DNA of 64,000 nt from Leuctra nigra (Eukaryota > Arthropoda > Insecta > Plecoptera > Leuctridae): contig OW203765.1 of the NCBI GenBank assembly GCA_934045905.1, forward strand, positions 21,763,409 through 21,827,408, read 5' to 3'. This document shows positions 33,375-43,763 of this stretch, piece after piece. Below the pieces are notes generated by a model that did not search any database, had not been told where the DNA came from, and saw only the letters and a program-made list of their open reading frames with translations. Positions within the stretch are counted from its first letter, which is position 1, and every line of letters begins with the position of its first letter. The translations under genes were made by a program, and so were the position numbers.

Positions 33375-34270
33375 ACACAATTGCCGCGCATCGATTTTTT
33401 TTCTTTTGGTTATAGACGGGTTTATAATAAGTTTACAGGCAGGTACGATATTTTTGAAGGAAAACAGAACAGTCAGTATAATTTATATTAGAAATAAAAT
33501 CAAACTAAAAATGCCGCGCAGCGAAATTTTGGGATTTTGACTTCATAAGAACGAGTTTCAAATGATTTTACAGGTACGACGATTTTGAAAGAAAACAGAA
33601 AATTCATTCATGTATAAAAATCACACATAAAAAAGCCGCGCAGCGAAATTTTTTTTGGCTTCATTAGAACGGGTTTAAAATGATTTTACAGGTACCTACT
33701 AAGTATAATTTTGAAAAAACAAAAAAATAATAAAAATGCATACATAAAAATGCCGCGCAGCGAATTTTTTGCATTTTGGCTAGCTTAGGACGGGTTTTAA
33801 ATGATATTACATTAGCAATAAAATCACACATAAAATAGCCGCGCAGCGAAATTTTTGGTTTTTGGCTACATTAGAACGGGTTTAAATGATTTAACTGATT
33901 TAAATGATTTTGAAATGATTAAACAAAAACGCGATTTATTATAAAAAGAAAAGCACACATAATAATGCGCTGCAGCGAATTTTTTGGTTTTCGTCTACCT
34001 AGGACAGGTTTAAAATGATTTTACAAGACTCTGTTTTTCAAGGAAAACAAAAAAGTTCTTAATTTATGTAGGTAAGTAATAACATTATAAATAAAATAGC
34101 CGCGCAGCGAAACTTTTTGGTTTTGGCTACATTAAAACGGGTTTTAAATGATTTTACAAGGTACTGTATTTTTAATAGAAAACAAAAAAAGTCATTCAAA
34201 CAAAAAAAAATGCGGCGCAGCTATTTTTTGGTTTTCAGGTAGGTACAATAATTGTGAATGATTATTTTTT
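33375..34270. repeat. ~85-130-bp tandem array, about eight units
   Basis: Each unit has GCCGCGCAGCGAAATTTTT, then TTTTGGCTACATTAGAACGG, GTTTAAAATGATTTTACAGG and an AAAACA-rich end. The GCCGCGCAGCG-like core occurs at about 33382, 33511, 33634, 33751, 33838, 33966, 34099 and 34211. Confidence 0.8.
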
Positions 34271-34283
34271 GTATTAGGCTACC

Positions 34284-35124
34284 CAAGGGCGTATCCAGGA
34301 TGAAATTTCGGGGGGGAGGGGGCCGACATTACTAATATTTTGAAAAATGACAGTGTAAAACAGGGGGTTCGGGGGCTGCGCCCCCGAGACAATTTTGGAT
34401 CAAGGTCATTCATTTAGGTGCAATTTTGAATCGCAATGTATAGCTATTTTGGGAAATTATAAATTACAAAATATCAAAAAATTAGACTAAGGCCCGGTCT
34501 TTCAATACTCTGCTAAAGTCTCAATTAGCCCGTAACAGTTAGTTAGTGGTCATTCTAGAAATGTCATTGGTTGTTGCCATGGCAATATAGTCCTAATTGA
34601 CTGTATAAAAGTTAGCAAGGCATTGAAAGACCGGCCCTAAGGCCGGGTAGGACCAACTTTGGATTAGCTAACTACCGATTAGTGAGCAGTTAACCAAGGA
34701 ATCCAGTTGGCGCGAATTCCACAGCCAATGGGATTCACTAGCTTTCACTAACTATCGATAATTAACTTAGGGCCAGTCTTTCAATACTCTGCTAACTTTA
34801 ATACGGTTGATTAGGACTGTATTGTCATGGCAACATCCAATTGAAAGACAGAGTTTTGTACTAACTAACTGTTAACAGCTAATTGAGACTTTAGCAGAGT
34901 ATTGAAAGACCGGCCCTTAATCCAATTTTGGTCCTACCCGACCTAAGAGGTTAAAGAAATTTTTGTGAATTTTAACTCAATTCTAAGCAATTTGGAACGT
35001 TTTTGACATGATCTATCTATTTTTTTTCCCCACATATTATTTTATATGTGATTATTTTCTTAGATGAAATCCTGATTTCGGTGGGGGCCACGGCCCCCTC
35101 GGCCCACCCCTGAATACGCCCTTG
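34284..35124. mobile_element. Nested hAT-like element, 841 bp, TSD AGGCTACC
   Basis: Inverted ends CAAGGGCGTATCCAGG / CCTGAATACGCCCTTG; perfect 8-bp duplication AGGCTACC (34276-34283, 35125-35132). G-rich and C-rich blocks lie near the ends. Confidence 0.9.
34488..34946. repeat. Nested small fold-backs inside the 841-bp hAT
   Basis: Two copies of a ~150-bp element with ends GGCCSGTCTTTCAATACTCT and its inverse: 34489-34639 and 34769-34918. The second lies inside another fold-back (34638-34946) with ends AGGYCGGGTAGGACCAA and its inverse. Confidence 0.65.
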
Positions 35125-36067
35125 AGGCTACCCAAGGACGGGTTTAAAATGATTTTGGTGCAATTAATTCAATGGATTCAATGGATTCATGTTCCTTAAT
35201 TTACATCCATCATAAATTATACACAGATAAAATGTATCTCAGCGATATTTAAATTTCCTATGCTTCTTTGCTGATAATAAATACTATTTTCGATCCAGCA
35301 TGCAGGAGCACGGAAGAAAATACAGAAGATGATTCTCTAACCGTTATGCTGCTTTTATGATTCATCAAATCCTTTCAATAAGTACTGAAAATGGGTCAAT
35401 TCAATATTATTTCATAAATATTTTAGTGTCCCACCGAACCATCAACCTGCAGTTTTTGCAACCATCCACCCACCTAGACCTACTCAACCCCTAAAATATA
35501 TTAATTGCATTAGCACAAATGTACATGTTCACTGCATACATTCACTGCATTCATTGATAAAAATCTTTTGTTCCCCTTCATTTCCTTTATTGATATTTAC
35601 CTACAATCTACAATGTTACTGCTTGCTGTGCAGCAATACGACGTATACACCCTCATCATCATGTTTGTGTGAATACATTATGTTGTATTAGTGGATAATG
35701 TAATACTGTTACATTATAAAATGTGTCATAAGGTGGGTAGGTCCCCTGGCGGGGACCACCCACCCCCAAAATATGACTGTGCTGGAGCACCAAATTTAGA
35801 TAGGTCGGCACGCCACTGAGTGCGATTGTATAACTTCTTAGCCGAGATAATGGATCGACATCGATACCAATTGATGAAAGTAATTTAGCCCATCAGAAGG
35901 TAAAGCAATTCAAAGTGCATAAAGTCGACTTCCTAAGATAAATAATGTAATTATATTTCATTATCCTAGTAGTTTTTGCACAATTCAAATGATTAACAAT
36001 AATATTAATAGTTTACTTTCATCAATTGGTATCTAGATAACGATCCATTATCTCGGCTAAGAAGTTA

Positions 36068-36693
36068 TTCGACACTAAAAGTTGCAAAACGCCACCTAGC
36101 GGAAAAAGTTAGCATCTATACCACGAGTACTTGTGCACATGCGCACAGGGCGCGTTCAGGCAAGTCACTTAGATGTCAATCGTAACGAGTTCAGTAAAAG
36201 TTATAATTACATCGCGAAATAACAGAAATTGATGCTTACCTTAGTGTCAATAATCAAATACAATCGGCATATTTCATTACAGCACACATTCATTCAAATT
36301 CTTGTGAAAATGAGTTGTCTATTCACCAAAAATCACCATTTGACAGATGCATATTGTTTTTCTCACGGCCTTCTGAACACACATTTTTCTTGACGCATCG
36401 TTCAAACAATTGCAATCTGTCAAATGCTGCTTTTGGTGAATAGACAACTAGTTTTCACAAGAATTTGAATGAATGTGTGCTGTAATGAAATATGCCAATT
36501 GTATTTGATTGTTGACACTGAGGTAAGCATCAATTTCTGTTATTTCGCGATGTATTTATAACTTTTTACTGAACTCGTTACGATTGACATCTAAGTGACT
36601 TGTATGTAAAAGTACGCACGCGCTGGGATTGTACTCGCGGGAGCGTCCATCTTATATTTACTAGCGCACTCTCTAGGTACTTTTAGTGTCGAA
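36068..36693. mobile_element. Tc1/mariner-like fold-back MITE, 626 bp, TA target
   Basis: Ends TTCGACACTAAAAGT / ACTTTTAGTGTCGAA flanked by TA (36066-36067, 36694-36695). Most of the element is one imperfect palindrome (arms about 36155-36350 and 36420-36605). Another copy begins at 63946. Confidence 0.8.
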
Positions 36694-36765
36694 TACAATC
36701 GCCCTGCTGGGCTCTAAAAAAAAGGAGAATGTGCATCAAGACTCTAGAGCACATAACAATGCTCG

Positions 36766-39700
36766 CTTTCAATTCAATTTCAATTCAATTTATTGGTCTG
36801 CTTTAAATTTACATTTGGTGGCAAACAACACTTCATATCAATTCGTCGTACATAATTGTCATACATTACAGTGACAATACAATACAATTTGACAGAGTTA
36901 CAATAATATCAAACGGATAGATGCGAGTATATCTATGACATATTCTGACATCTCTGACAGAGTTACAACACCATAAATGGATAGATAAATGCGAATGTTC
37001 TATGACACCTTAAAACTACGGAAATACCTATGCTTTCAGATAAATAGACATAAACAGATAGATAGATAAAATGATAGACAACTAATCATTATGAATACCT
37101 CCTAATAATAAATTTGAACTTGGAAATATTTTTCTTTTCTTTAATCATTGCAGCAGCTAGTTTGATTGTGGTGGTGATTTTGTCGCCTGTGGTTGACAGA
37201 TTTCTTCTTTCTAGCTGTTCTTTAAGTTCCTTGGGTTGAAGGTCTTCGAAAAGTATCTGCTCAATGGAGCAATTGGAGTCAGTTTCATCATCATCCTTTT
37301 CCATGAGTACTTCTAACATTGCTTTGAATTCTAATATTGAATCCGGAAGATTTTTTAATGGCATCGAGTTCCATATGCGGATGCCCCTGCCAAGAAGGGA
37401 ATGAAGACCTGGAGTGGTGACGTATCTCGGCAAACCAATCTTGTAATGGTGATCCTGTCTGCCCCCAGTGCGTTGTGGCAATGGTAGATGACTCCGCAGA
37501 TCCGCCCAGCCTGGGTGGTTTGTTACGGCTTTGTACATACCGCACATGAGGGCTTTGTTTCTGCGGGTGGACAGAGGTTCCCACTTAAGGTGCTCCTGTA
37601 GCAATGTGTTACTTGTAAACCTATCAAAGTTCCAACTTACAAATCTGGCAGCTTTACGTTGTACTTTGTTTATCAGGTCGATGTGATTTTGTTGATGTGG
37701 TGACCATATTATACTGCCGTACTCAAGGAGAGGCCGAACAATTGAAAGGTATGCCTTCTCTCGGGCAAGAACTGACCCACCTTTAAGATTGCGCATCACA
37801 AAATACAGAACTTTAAATGATTTTGATACAATATTTCTTATATGGTTATCCCATGAAAGCCTAGAACTGAATGTTATTCCTAGATATTTACATGTGCTGG
37901 ACTTTGGGATTACTACATTATCTATTTTGTATACATAGTCTATTGATCTTGTACTGGACAAATTGAATGATACAAATTGTGTTTTTTTAACATTTAACCT
38001 CATGCCATTTGCTTCTATCCATAACAAAGTAGTATTTACATTCTCTTGAAGGGTAACACAATCAGCGATGTCTGTTACTTCCTGGTACAAGATACAATCA
38101 TCAGCGTATAACCTAATATTACATGGAGCATTGTCTGCAATATCATTTATGAACACAAGGAACAATAGTGGTCCTAAAACACTTCCCTGGGGAACACCGG
38201 AATTTACTGGAGTTGAGTCAGATAATATGTCCTCCACACGCACCCGTTGAGACCGGTTTGTAAGATATTCACGTATCCACTTGACAACCCGCATATCCAC
38301 ATTAGGAATGTTTTCAATCTTAACCATGAGCTTGTCGTGTGGGACAACATCAAAAGCTTTTGCCATGTCCAGTAGCAATGCATCCACCTGCCCACCTCTG
38401 TCTAATACAGTAGTCACGTTTTGGACAAGACCTGCCAGGCTCGAGTCACACGAATACCCCGGACGGAATCCAAATTGGCAATCAGACAAAAAGTTGATCT
38501 TTTCCCATAGGATCCTGAGGTATTTGCAGATCAGGTGTTCAAAGATTTTACATGAAATACAAGTTAGGCTGATCGGTCGATAATTTACGGGGCTGCTCCG
38601 CTTTCCACCTTTGAATACAGGTATAACCGTAGCTGTTTTCCATTCTTCTGGAAGGCTGGAGTTATTTATACAGATTTGGAAAAGTGTCAGGAGATACGAA
38701 GTGGTTGGTCCGGCCGCAACTTTCAGTAGTTGGCTTGATATGTCGTCAGGTCCAGGGGCAGAGTGATTTTTCATGTGAGAAATCGCTTTCAGAACATCTC
38801 GCCGTGTGATCTCAAGTGCTGTATATTCTTCTACATTGTCCCCCGGTGAATAATGTTCCGCCTGGTCAACAAGAGTGGGGACACCAAAAGAACTTCTATA
38901 GGTTTCATTCAGAAGGTCGGCTGTCTCTTTTGGTGAACCAGTTGTTACTCCATCAGTGCGAACAAGGGGAGGCACGCCACTACTGCATTTCTTCAATTGC
39001 TTTAGATGCGAGTAGAACTTCTTCCACGTCTGACTAGGTTCGCCATCGCATATCTTCATGATGTAATTGTTGTACGCCTTAATTTTGGCCTCATTTAGCT
39101 TCTTTGTTAGTTGCCTGAAGCTTGCGATGTTTCTTTTTCTATGTCTGTAAGCCTTTCTGCACTTTTTCTTGAAATACCGAACCGACGCATCATAGTACGG
39201 AGGATCAGAATTAGCTTTGATTCTCTTGCAGGGTATGTTCCGCTCTCTAGCTTCATGAAGAATCTCCTTGAAGGATTCCCATCTGCTATTTACACTGCCT
39301 GGAGAAGAAGCCCAGTCCACGAATTTGCTTTCGAGGTAGTCCCTGAAGCCATCTCGGTTCGCTTTATGGTAGATCCATATCTTCTTCATTTCAGGTAGTT
39401 GAGATTTATCCACAGTAAGTTCCAAAGATAATACCACACCTTTATGGTCACTTATACCATCCACTACTTCACAGTCGACAATTATTTCTGGGGGACTAAC
39501 AAGGAAGATGTCTAGTACTGAGGAAGATAATTCCCCGACTCGTGTTGGATCCATTACTGGCTGAATCATGTTGAAATCATCCAGAAAGTTCTGTATTTGC
39601 GTCTGAAGATGATTTGGCCTATCAGTATTTGACAATTCACCATCAGCAGATGGCCAAATCACTGTGGGAAGATTAAAGTCCCCGCCTATAATAATGTTGT

Positions 39701-40276
39701 GATTTTGGATATCTTGATGAATATTTTCTACCCAAAATGCCATTTCTTGAAAGATGGAAATGTCAGCATCAGGTGGTCGATAACCGCCAACAATATAGCC
39801 ATACTGCTTCCCCGTACCGATCTTTACACCGATTAGTTCATAGGTGTCGGCCGACCAATCCAAGGAGCTTGGATATTTCGTTTTCACACCGATCATGACT
39901 CCTCCACCTCTTTTTTTACCACCTCTATCTCTGCGGTGCACATTATACCCAGGAGGACAAACCTCGCCATCATGGATATCAGAATTGAGCCATGTTTCGG
40001 TTGCTATGAAAACATCTGGGTCATGTTGCTCAATGAATGTATGAAATTTCATAACCTTTTCAGGGTTTCTTATGCTCCTTACATTTAGCTGAACAGTTTT
40101 AATACAGAATCCTTCAATTTCATCTTGGGTACATTTACCAGTCTTTCTTCTCTTTCTCTTCGTGACAATGTCTTCTATGACTGGTTCAGCCCATTGATTC
40201 TCATCCGTTATGTCACCGTCGTTGACGGGGCTCGGTTTTGAAAAAACCTATCAGGCAAGAAGAATCAATTGCTTCA
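36766..40276 (-). mobile_element. CR1/jockey-like LINE, 5'-truncated, inserted 3' of gene 5
   Basis: Carries the intact ORF2 at 37089-40052. The 3' end (left) has a short TTGAAT-type tail at 36766-36790. The in-frame coding stretch upstream of the first ATG extends to a stop at 40248-40250 and includes KTVQLNVRSIRNPEKV, so truncation falls just before the endonuclease. The unoccupied site is preserved 3' of genes 3 and 4 as GCTCGCTTCAATTGAAGA (about 16809 and 21511). Confidence 0.85.
37089..40052 (-). CDS. LINE ORF2: AP endonuclease + reverse transcriptase + C-terminal SAP-like motif
   Basis: 987 uninterrupted codons. The apurinic endonuclease region has ETWLN (residues 19-23), GGDFNLP (123-129) and SDHK (201-204). 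The reverse transcriptase region has VIPVFKGG (477-484), NYRPISL (490-496), GVPQGSVLGPLLF (619-631) and catalytic YADD (649-652). The thumb and C-terminus follow (LSIVRPLLEYGSIIWSPH). Residues about 937-970 (LQPKELKEQLERRNLSTTGD) match the helix-extension-helix SAP pattern, unusual at the end of a LINE ORF2. Acts in target-primed reverse transcription; recent, as there are no stops. Confidence 0.93.
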   Translation of the reverse strand: MKFHTFIEQHDPDVFIATETWLNSDIHDGEVCPPGYNVHRRDRGGKKRGGGVMIGVKTKYPSSLDWSADTYELIGVKIGTGKQYGYIVGGYRPPDADISIFQEMAFWVENIHQDIQNHNIIIGGDFNLPTVIWPSADGELSNTDRPNHLQTQIQNFLDDFNMIQPVMDPTRVGELSSSVLDIFLVSPPEIIVDCEVVDGISDHKGVVLSLELTVDKSQLPEMKKIWIYHKANRDGFRDYLESKFVDWASSPGSVNSRWESFKEILHEARERNIPCKRIKANSDPPYYDASVRYFKKKCRKAYRHRKRNIASFRQLTKKLNEAKIKAYNNYIMKICDGEPSQTWKKFYSHLKQLKKCSSGVPPLVRTDGVTTGSPKETADLLNETYRSSFGVPTLVDQAEHYSPGDNVEEYTALEITRRDVLKAISHMKNHSAPGPDDISSQLLKVAAGPTTSYLLTLFQICINNSSLPEEWKTATVIPVFKGGKRSSPVNYRPISLTCISCKIFEHLICKYLRILWEKINFLSDCQFGFRPGYSCDSSLAGLVQNVTTVLDRGGQVDALLLDMAKAFDVVPHDKLMVKIENIPNVDMRVVKWIREYLTNRSQRVRVEDILSDSTPVNSGVPQGSVLGPLLFLVFINDIADNAPCNIRLYADDCILYQEVTDIADCVTLQENVNTTLLWIEANGMRLNVKKTQFVSFNLSSTRSIDYVYKIDNVVIPKSSTCKYLGITFSSRLSWDNHIRNIVSKSFKVLYFVMRNLKGGSVLAREKAYLSIVRPLLEYGSIIWSPHQQNHIDLINKVQRKAARFVSWNFDRFTSNTLLQEHLKWEPLSTRRNKALMCGMYKAVTNHPGWADLRSHLPLPQRTGGRQDHHYKIGLPRYVTTPGLHSLLGRGIRIWNSMPLKNLPDSILEFKAMLEVLMEKDDDETDSNCSIEQILFEDLQPKELKEQLERRNLSTTGDKITTTIKLAAAMIKEKKNISKFKFIIRRYS

Positions 40277-40424
40277 ATAGCTTCAATTGAAAATATAACA
40301 TTTTATAATTTATTATTTGCTAATAATATTTCATTATAATATATCAGTTAGCTCTTCAACTGCAATATGATTTAGTAGTTTTAAAATTCAAAAGATACAT
40401 GGACAATTTTCATTTTTCCAATGA

Positions 40425-41996
40425 TCAATCCTTCTCAAGATTGCTCAGAGGCAAGTCATGAACCGATTCATCACCATTTTTCTTCTTCTTAACATATTTC
40501 CTGTTGTTAACTGGCGGCGTATAAACAACACCCGGCACATCTTTGTGATACTTCATGTGATTCTTCTTGGACACATTATGTCGGAATGCAAGTCCGCATA
40601 CTTCACACTTGTACGGTTTGTCGCCGGTATGAAGACGCAAGTGAGCATCCAGGTTCTGTTTCAATGTGAACGGTCGGTCACAGAAACTGCATTTGTACGG
40701 AGTCTCGCCAGTGTGTGTTCGCATATGTTTGGTCAGTCCTTCTTTCTGGACAAACATTTTCAAACAAATCTGACACTTGATGGTCTTATTGATAACTTTC
40801 AATCTATGTTTCTTGTTAATATGATAGCTCAGTTGATAATGACTCGTCAATTCTATGCCACATTCTTCACATATAAACTTTTCTTTGAGGTGAACACTCA
40901 CAATATGACGTTGCAGCTTAAACTTCAAACTGAATCTCTCTCCACAAGTGCTGCATTCAAACTTCTTTGTATATGCATTCACGTTGTGTACATTAAGTAA
41001 GTGTAAAAGAAGAAAATGATTACTCCGAGTTTCATATCCGCATGTTTTACAAATCCTTTTGGAATTACTAAAGTCTGCATACTCATGCATTTTCATGTGT
41101 TTATTGAGACAATAGGTGTTGTAAAATGACTGCCCACAAATAGAGCATAAACGACGTTCAGTGGCGCTGTTACTTTTTTTTTCAACAGGTTTCTTACATT
41201 CTTGGTGACTGGAGTGGCATTTTTCTGTTACAGATTTCTTGAGTTTAGCTGGATTAGGAATTGTTTTATCACTCTTTTGGCGACTCTTGGACACTCTTCC
41301 TAGTTTAACAGATTTCTCAAGTCTACGTTGATTAGCAATTGTTTCATCCCACTCTTTTCGACTGTACTGCCGTCTCCTTTTAACAGATTTCTTGAGTTTA
41401 TGTTGATAAGGAATAGTTTTATCACCTTCTTCTTTACTGCAGTGGCTTCCTCTTTTATTAGATTTCTTAAGTTCATGTTGGTTAGGAATCTTTTTATCCG
41501 ACTCTTTCCGACTGGAGCGGTATCCTCTTTTAACAGATTTCTTGGTATTAATTACAGATGACTCGCCAGCACTATGTCCTACAAAATGACTGCCCAACAA
41601 ATCCGGTATCTCAACAATCCTGAAAGTATGAGCGTTCACATCGCTTACTGTCTTGGCTGTTTCGTGTAGAGTATTATCTAATGTGTTTGGCAGAACAACA
41701 CCATTTGAGAGACAAATATTTTCTTCCTTTAAACACAGAGGGCCTTCCGGACAACTAATGTCTACTGTTTGCATTTGAGCTTCCAAGTAATTATTTTCAA
41801 CTTTTATTTCACTTACTGGCGATGTTGCATCTTGAAAACCGGGAAATAGCTGGCAAAGATTATGAGTGGTGCATATATCTTGATCCAAATTGGTCGGAAA
41901 TGAGGTGATGATTGCAGGTATAAATTCAGGCTCAGGTTTGATGCAGTTATCATTCTGTGATGACATTAAAGGCTCGCTAACATTCTCTGCGAGATA
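40425..41996 (-). CDS. Gene 5 terminal exon: seven C2H2 zinc fingers
   Basis: Third exon with 62444-62301 and 54617-54462, so the gene spans ~22 kb; predicted protein about 623 aa. The acceptor TTTCAG/TAT is at 41996. Same order as gene 3: IVEIPDLLGSHFVGH, no upstream finger pair, a basic repeated linker (about 4.5 units), then CSIC, CKTC, CSTC, CEEC, CQIC, CSFC, CEVC. The linker before CSFC is the standard THTGETPY (genes 3 and 4 have THTQETPF). The tail is DVPGVVYTPPVNNRKYVKK. Intron 2 has grown to ~12.5 kb by transposon insertion. Confidence 0.92.
   Translation of the reverse strand, partial: YLAENVSEPLMSSQNDNCIKPEPEFIPAIITSFPTNLDQDICTTHNLCQLFPGFQDATSPVSEIKVENNYLEAQMQTVDISCPEGPLCLKEENICLSNGVVLPNTLDNTLHETAKTVSDVNAHTFRIVEIPDLLGSHFVGHSAGESSVINTKKSVKRGYRSSRKESDKKIPNQHELKKSNKRGSHCSKEEGDKTIPYQHKLKKSVKRRRQYSRKEWDETIANQRRLEKSVKLGRVSKSRQKSDKTIPNPAKLKKSVTEKCHSSHQECKKPVEKKSNSATERRLCSICGQSFYNTYCLNKHMKMHEYADFSNSKRICKTCGYETRSNHFLLLHLLNVHNVNAYTKKFECSTCGERFSLKFKLQRHIVSVHLKEKFICEECGIELTSHYQLSYHINKKHRLKVINKTIKCQICLKMFVQKEGLTKHMRTHTGETPYKCSFCDRPFTLKQNLDAHLRLHTGDKPYKCEVCGLAFRHNVSKKNHMKYHKDVPGVVYTPPVNNRKYVKKKKNGDESVHDLPLSNLEKD
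41180..41555 (-). repeat. Coding minisatellite in gene 5 linker
   Basis: About 4.5 in-frame units of 75-78 nt, homologous to those in genes 3 and 4. Confidence 0.75.
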
Positions 41997-42318
41997 CTGA
42001 AACAGGGAAATAAGAAAATAAAGTGAAGAGATGTGTCTAGGTTTCACCAAAAACTCTATGAACTTTGTCACTATTACAACCCATAGAAAACATATTGTGT
42101 TGATTTTAAAGAAAATAATGTATGTAACTTAGTCAATTAATAGATTATACTCTCTGAAAAATATGAACTTCTCGCCACTTCTTCACTACTATTTGATATT
42201 GTTAGTCATTACTCATTACTTAGTAGAATTAGGTACCTTACCTAATCATTGAAATGTCATAAAATAGTGTTACCTATACCCCAATAAAATAATTTCAGTT
42301 ATATTCCTCCAATTATGG

Positions 42319-43545
42319 AATCGTATATACGGAATATTTACGGTATTTACGGAATTTACGGATTACGGAATCGTATTGAAGAGGAAAGAAGTGTGTGGGG
42401 AACTAATTAAGAAGATACAAAGTACTTATAAGAACAGCTGGAGTTGTGTGCAGTGCAGTGTATGGAAGACAGAATAGTTCTAAGTAAATGAAGGCTTAAA
42501 GCAAGGCAGTGTTTTGTCACCGACTCTGTTTGGTGTTGTAATGGATGAGATGGTACGGGAAGTGGAGGATGGCGAAGTGGAAGGAAGGGACTCAAAGATA
42601 TTTATATATGCAGATGACATTATGATATGGAGCGAGTCGGAAAATGAGATACAGTTGAAGGTGGATAAGTGGAATTGTGTGACAGAAAAGTTTGGACTTC
42701 ATATTAGCAGAGAAAAGAGTGAAACATTGTGTATGGACAAAGGAAAGAAGGCGAGGTGCAAGATTGGAATCCAGGGAGCAATGCTGCAGGAACGGGAGGA
42801 GTTTTAATACTTAGGAAGTGTTGTGATAAGGATGGTAAGTTGGAGCGCGAGATTAAGAAGAGACGAGCAGCGGCGGAGAGCTTTTACCAATGTGTTCGGA
42901 AGTTGATATGGAAGGAGGGTACATACCAATGAGGTGCAAACTACTGTTATACAAACTGTACTATATTCCAATCCTGACATATGGGGCGGTAACATAGCCA
43001 ATGGGCAGAAGAGAAGTAGCAGAAATCCAGGCTTCACAGATGAAGTTTTTGAGAGGGGTGGCGGGAGTGACCAAGTTGGATAAAATCAGGAGTAAGAAGA
43101 TAAGACAAGACTTGGGAGTGGAGAAGTTAAGTTTGAAGATAAGTAGAGAGAGGTTGAGATGGTTCGGGCACATGAAAAGAATGGGAGAGGAGAGAATTCC
43201 TAGAAGAGAGTTTGAGAAGGGAAGACAGGTGAAGAAAAGGAAGGCTGGGCGTCCGAGGACGAATTGGATGGACGGCATTGAAGAGGATGTGGCGGAGAGA
43301 GGCGAAGATTGGAGGAGAGTGGAAGGAGAGTAGTGGTGGGAAGATGTAGAAAGATGGAATGAGTTGGTGGAGCGGCAGGTGGACGATTCGGAGGATGGTG
43401 AAGAAGATGAGGAGGAGGACAATGGGGAAGAAGTCGGAATGGCCGGCTGGCTGCGGCATCCCAGGAGGCCCCAGAGGACGGTGGAGCTACCTCCACCCCC
43501 CAACCCGACATTAGTTGGATGGGGAAAATAGATACAAAAAAAATT
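42319..43545 (+). mobile_element. RTE-like LINE 3' part, degenerate
   Basis: RT fragment GLKQGSVLSPTLF / IFIYADDIMIWSESENE (about 42493-42807), then the C-terminal region FLRGVAGVTKLDKIRSK, ERLRWFGHMKRM and RKAGRPRTNWMDGIEEDV (43001-43333), typical of the RTE-type ORF end. Frames are broken by stops and shifts. The GAGGAG-rich and CCACCCCCC 3' UTR is shared with the fragment at 10440-10671. Confidence 0.8.
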
Positions 43546-43763
43546 GGTTAAATAATAAATACACGGGTTAAAAAATACATCTGGAGGGTTATTCTAATAA
43601 TATTCTAATATTCTAATAAGAGGGTCATTCCAGGGGATTTCACTCAAATAAAATACATTTTGACCTCGACCGACCCAGATTTTGATAAAACTGGGTACAC
43701 TTGTTTAGAATAGTGATGTAAGTAATCCAATTTTTTTTTTTTTTTACTCAAAGGGTTCAAAAT

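Larger units (their letters stand above)
33024..35818. mobile_element. hAT-like element, 2795 bp, TSD AGTGCGAT
   Basis: Inverted ends CAGTGGCGTGCCGAACC / GGTCGGCACGCCACTG and a perfect 8-bp duplication AGTGCGAT (33016-33023, 35819-35826). The interior is a tandem array (33375-34270) and a nested hAT (34284-35124); no transposase seen. Confidence 0.9.
33019..36702. mobile_element. Fold-back element split by a hAT and by a mariner-like MITE
   Basis: Inverted ends GCGATTGTATAACTTCTTAG (left, split at 33023/35827) and CTAAGAAGTTAT...ACAATCGC (right, split at 36067/36696). The inner arms continue CCGAGATAATGGATCG and CATCAATTGGTATC. The flanks CCTGCAGT / CCTGCTGG suggest an imperfect 8-bp duplication. 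The sites downstream of genes 3 and 4 (about 16758 and 21465) are empty. Confidence 0.65.

Noticed and set aside
16979..41000. Plus-strand open frames of 180 codons opposite the gene 3, 4 and 5 finger exons (16979-17521, 21682-22224, 40458-41000)
   Set aside because: They are antisense shadows of conserved finger-coding sequence; the similarity among them follows from the paralogous exons. No domain or splice context of their own.
42961..43511. Minus-strand open frames of 103-180 codons
   Set aside because: Antisense of the degenerate RTE-like LINE C-terminus and its purine-rich 3' UTR.
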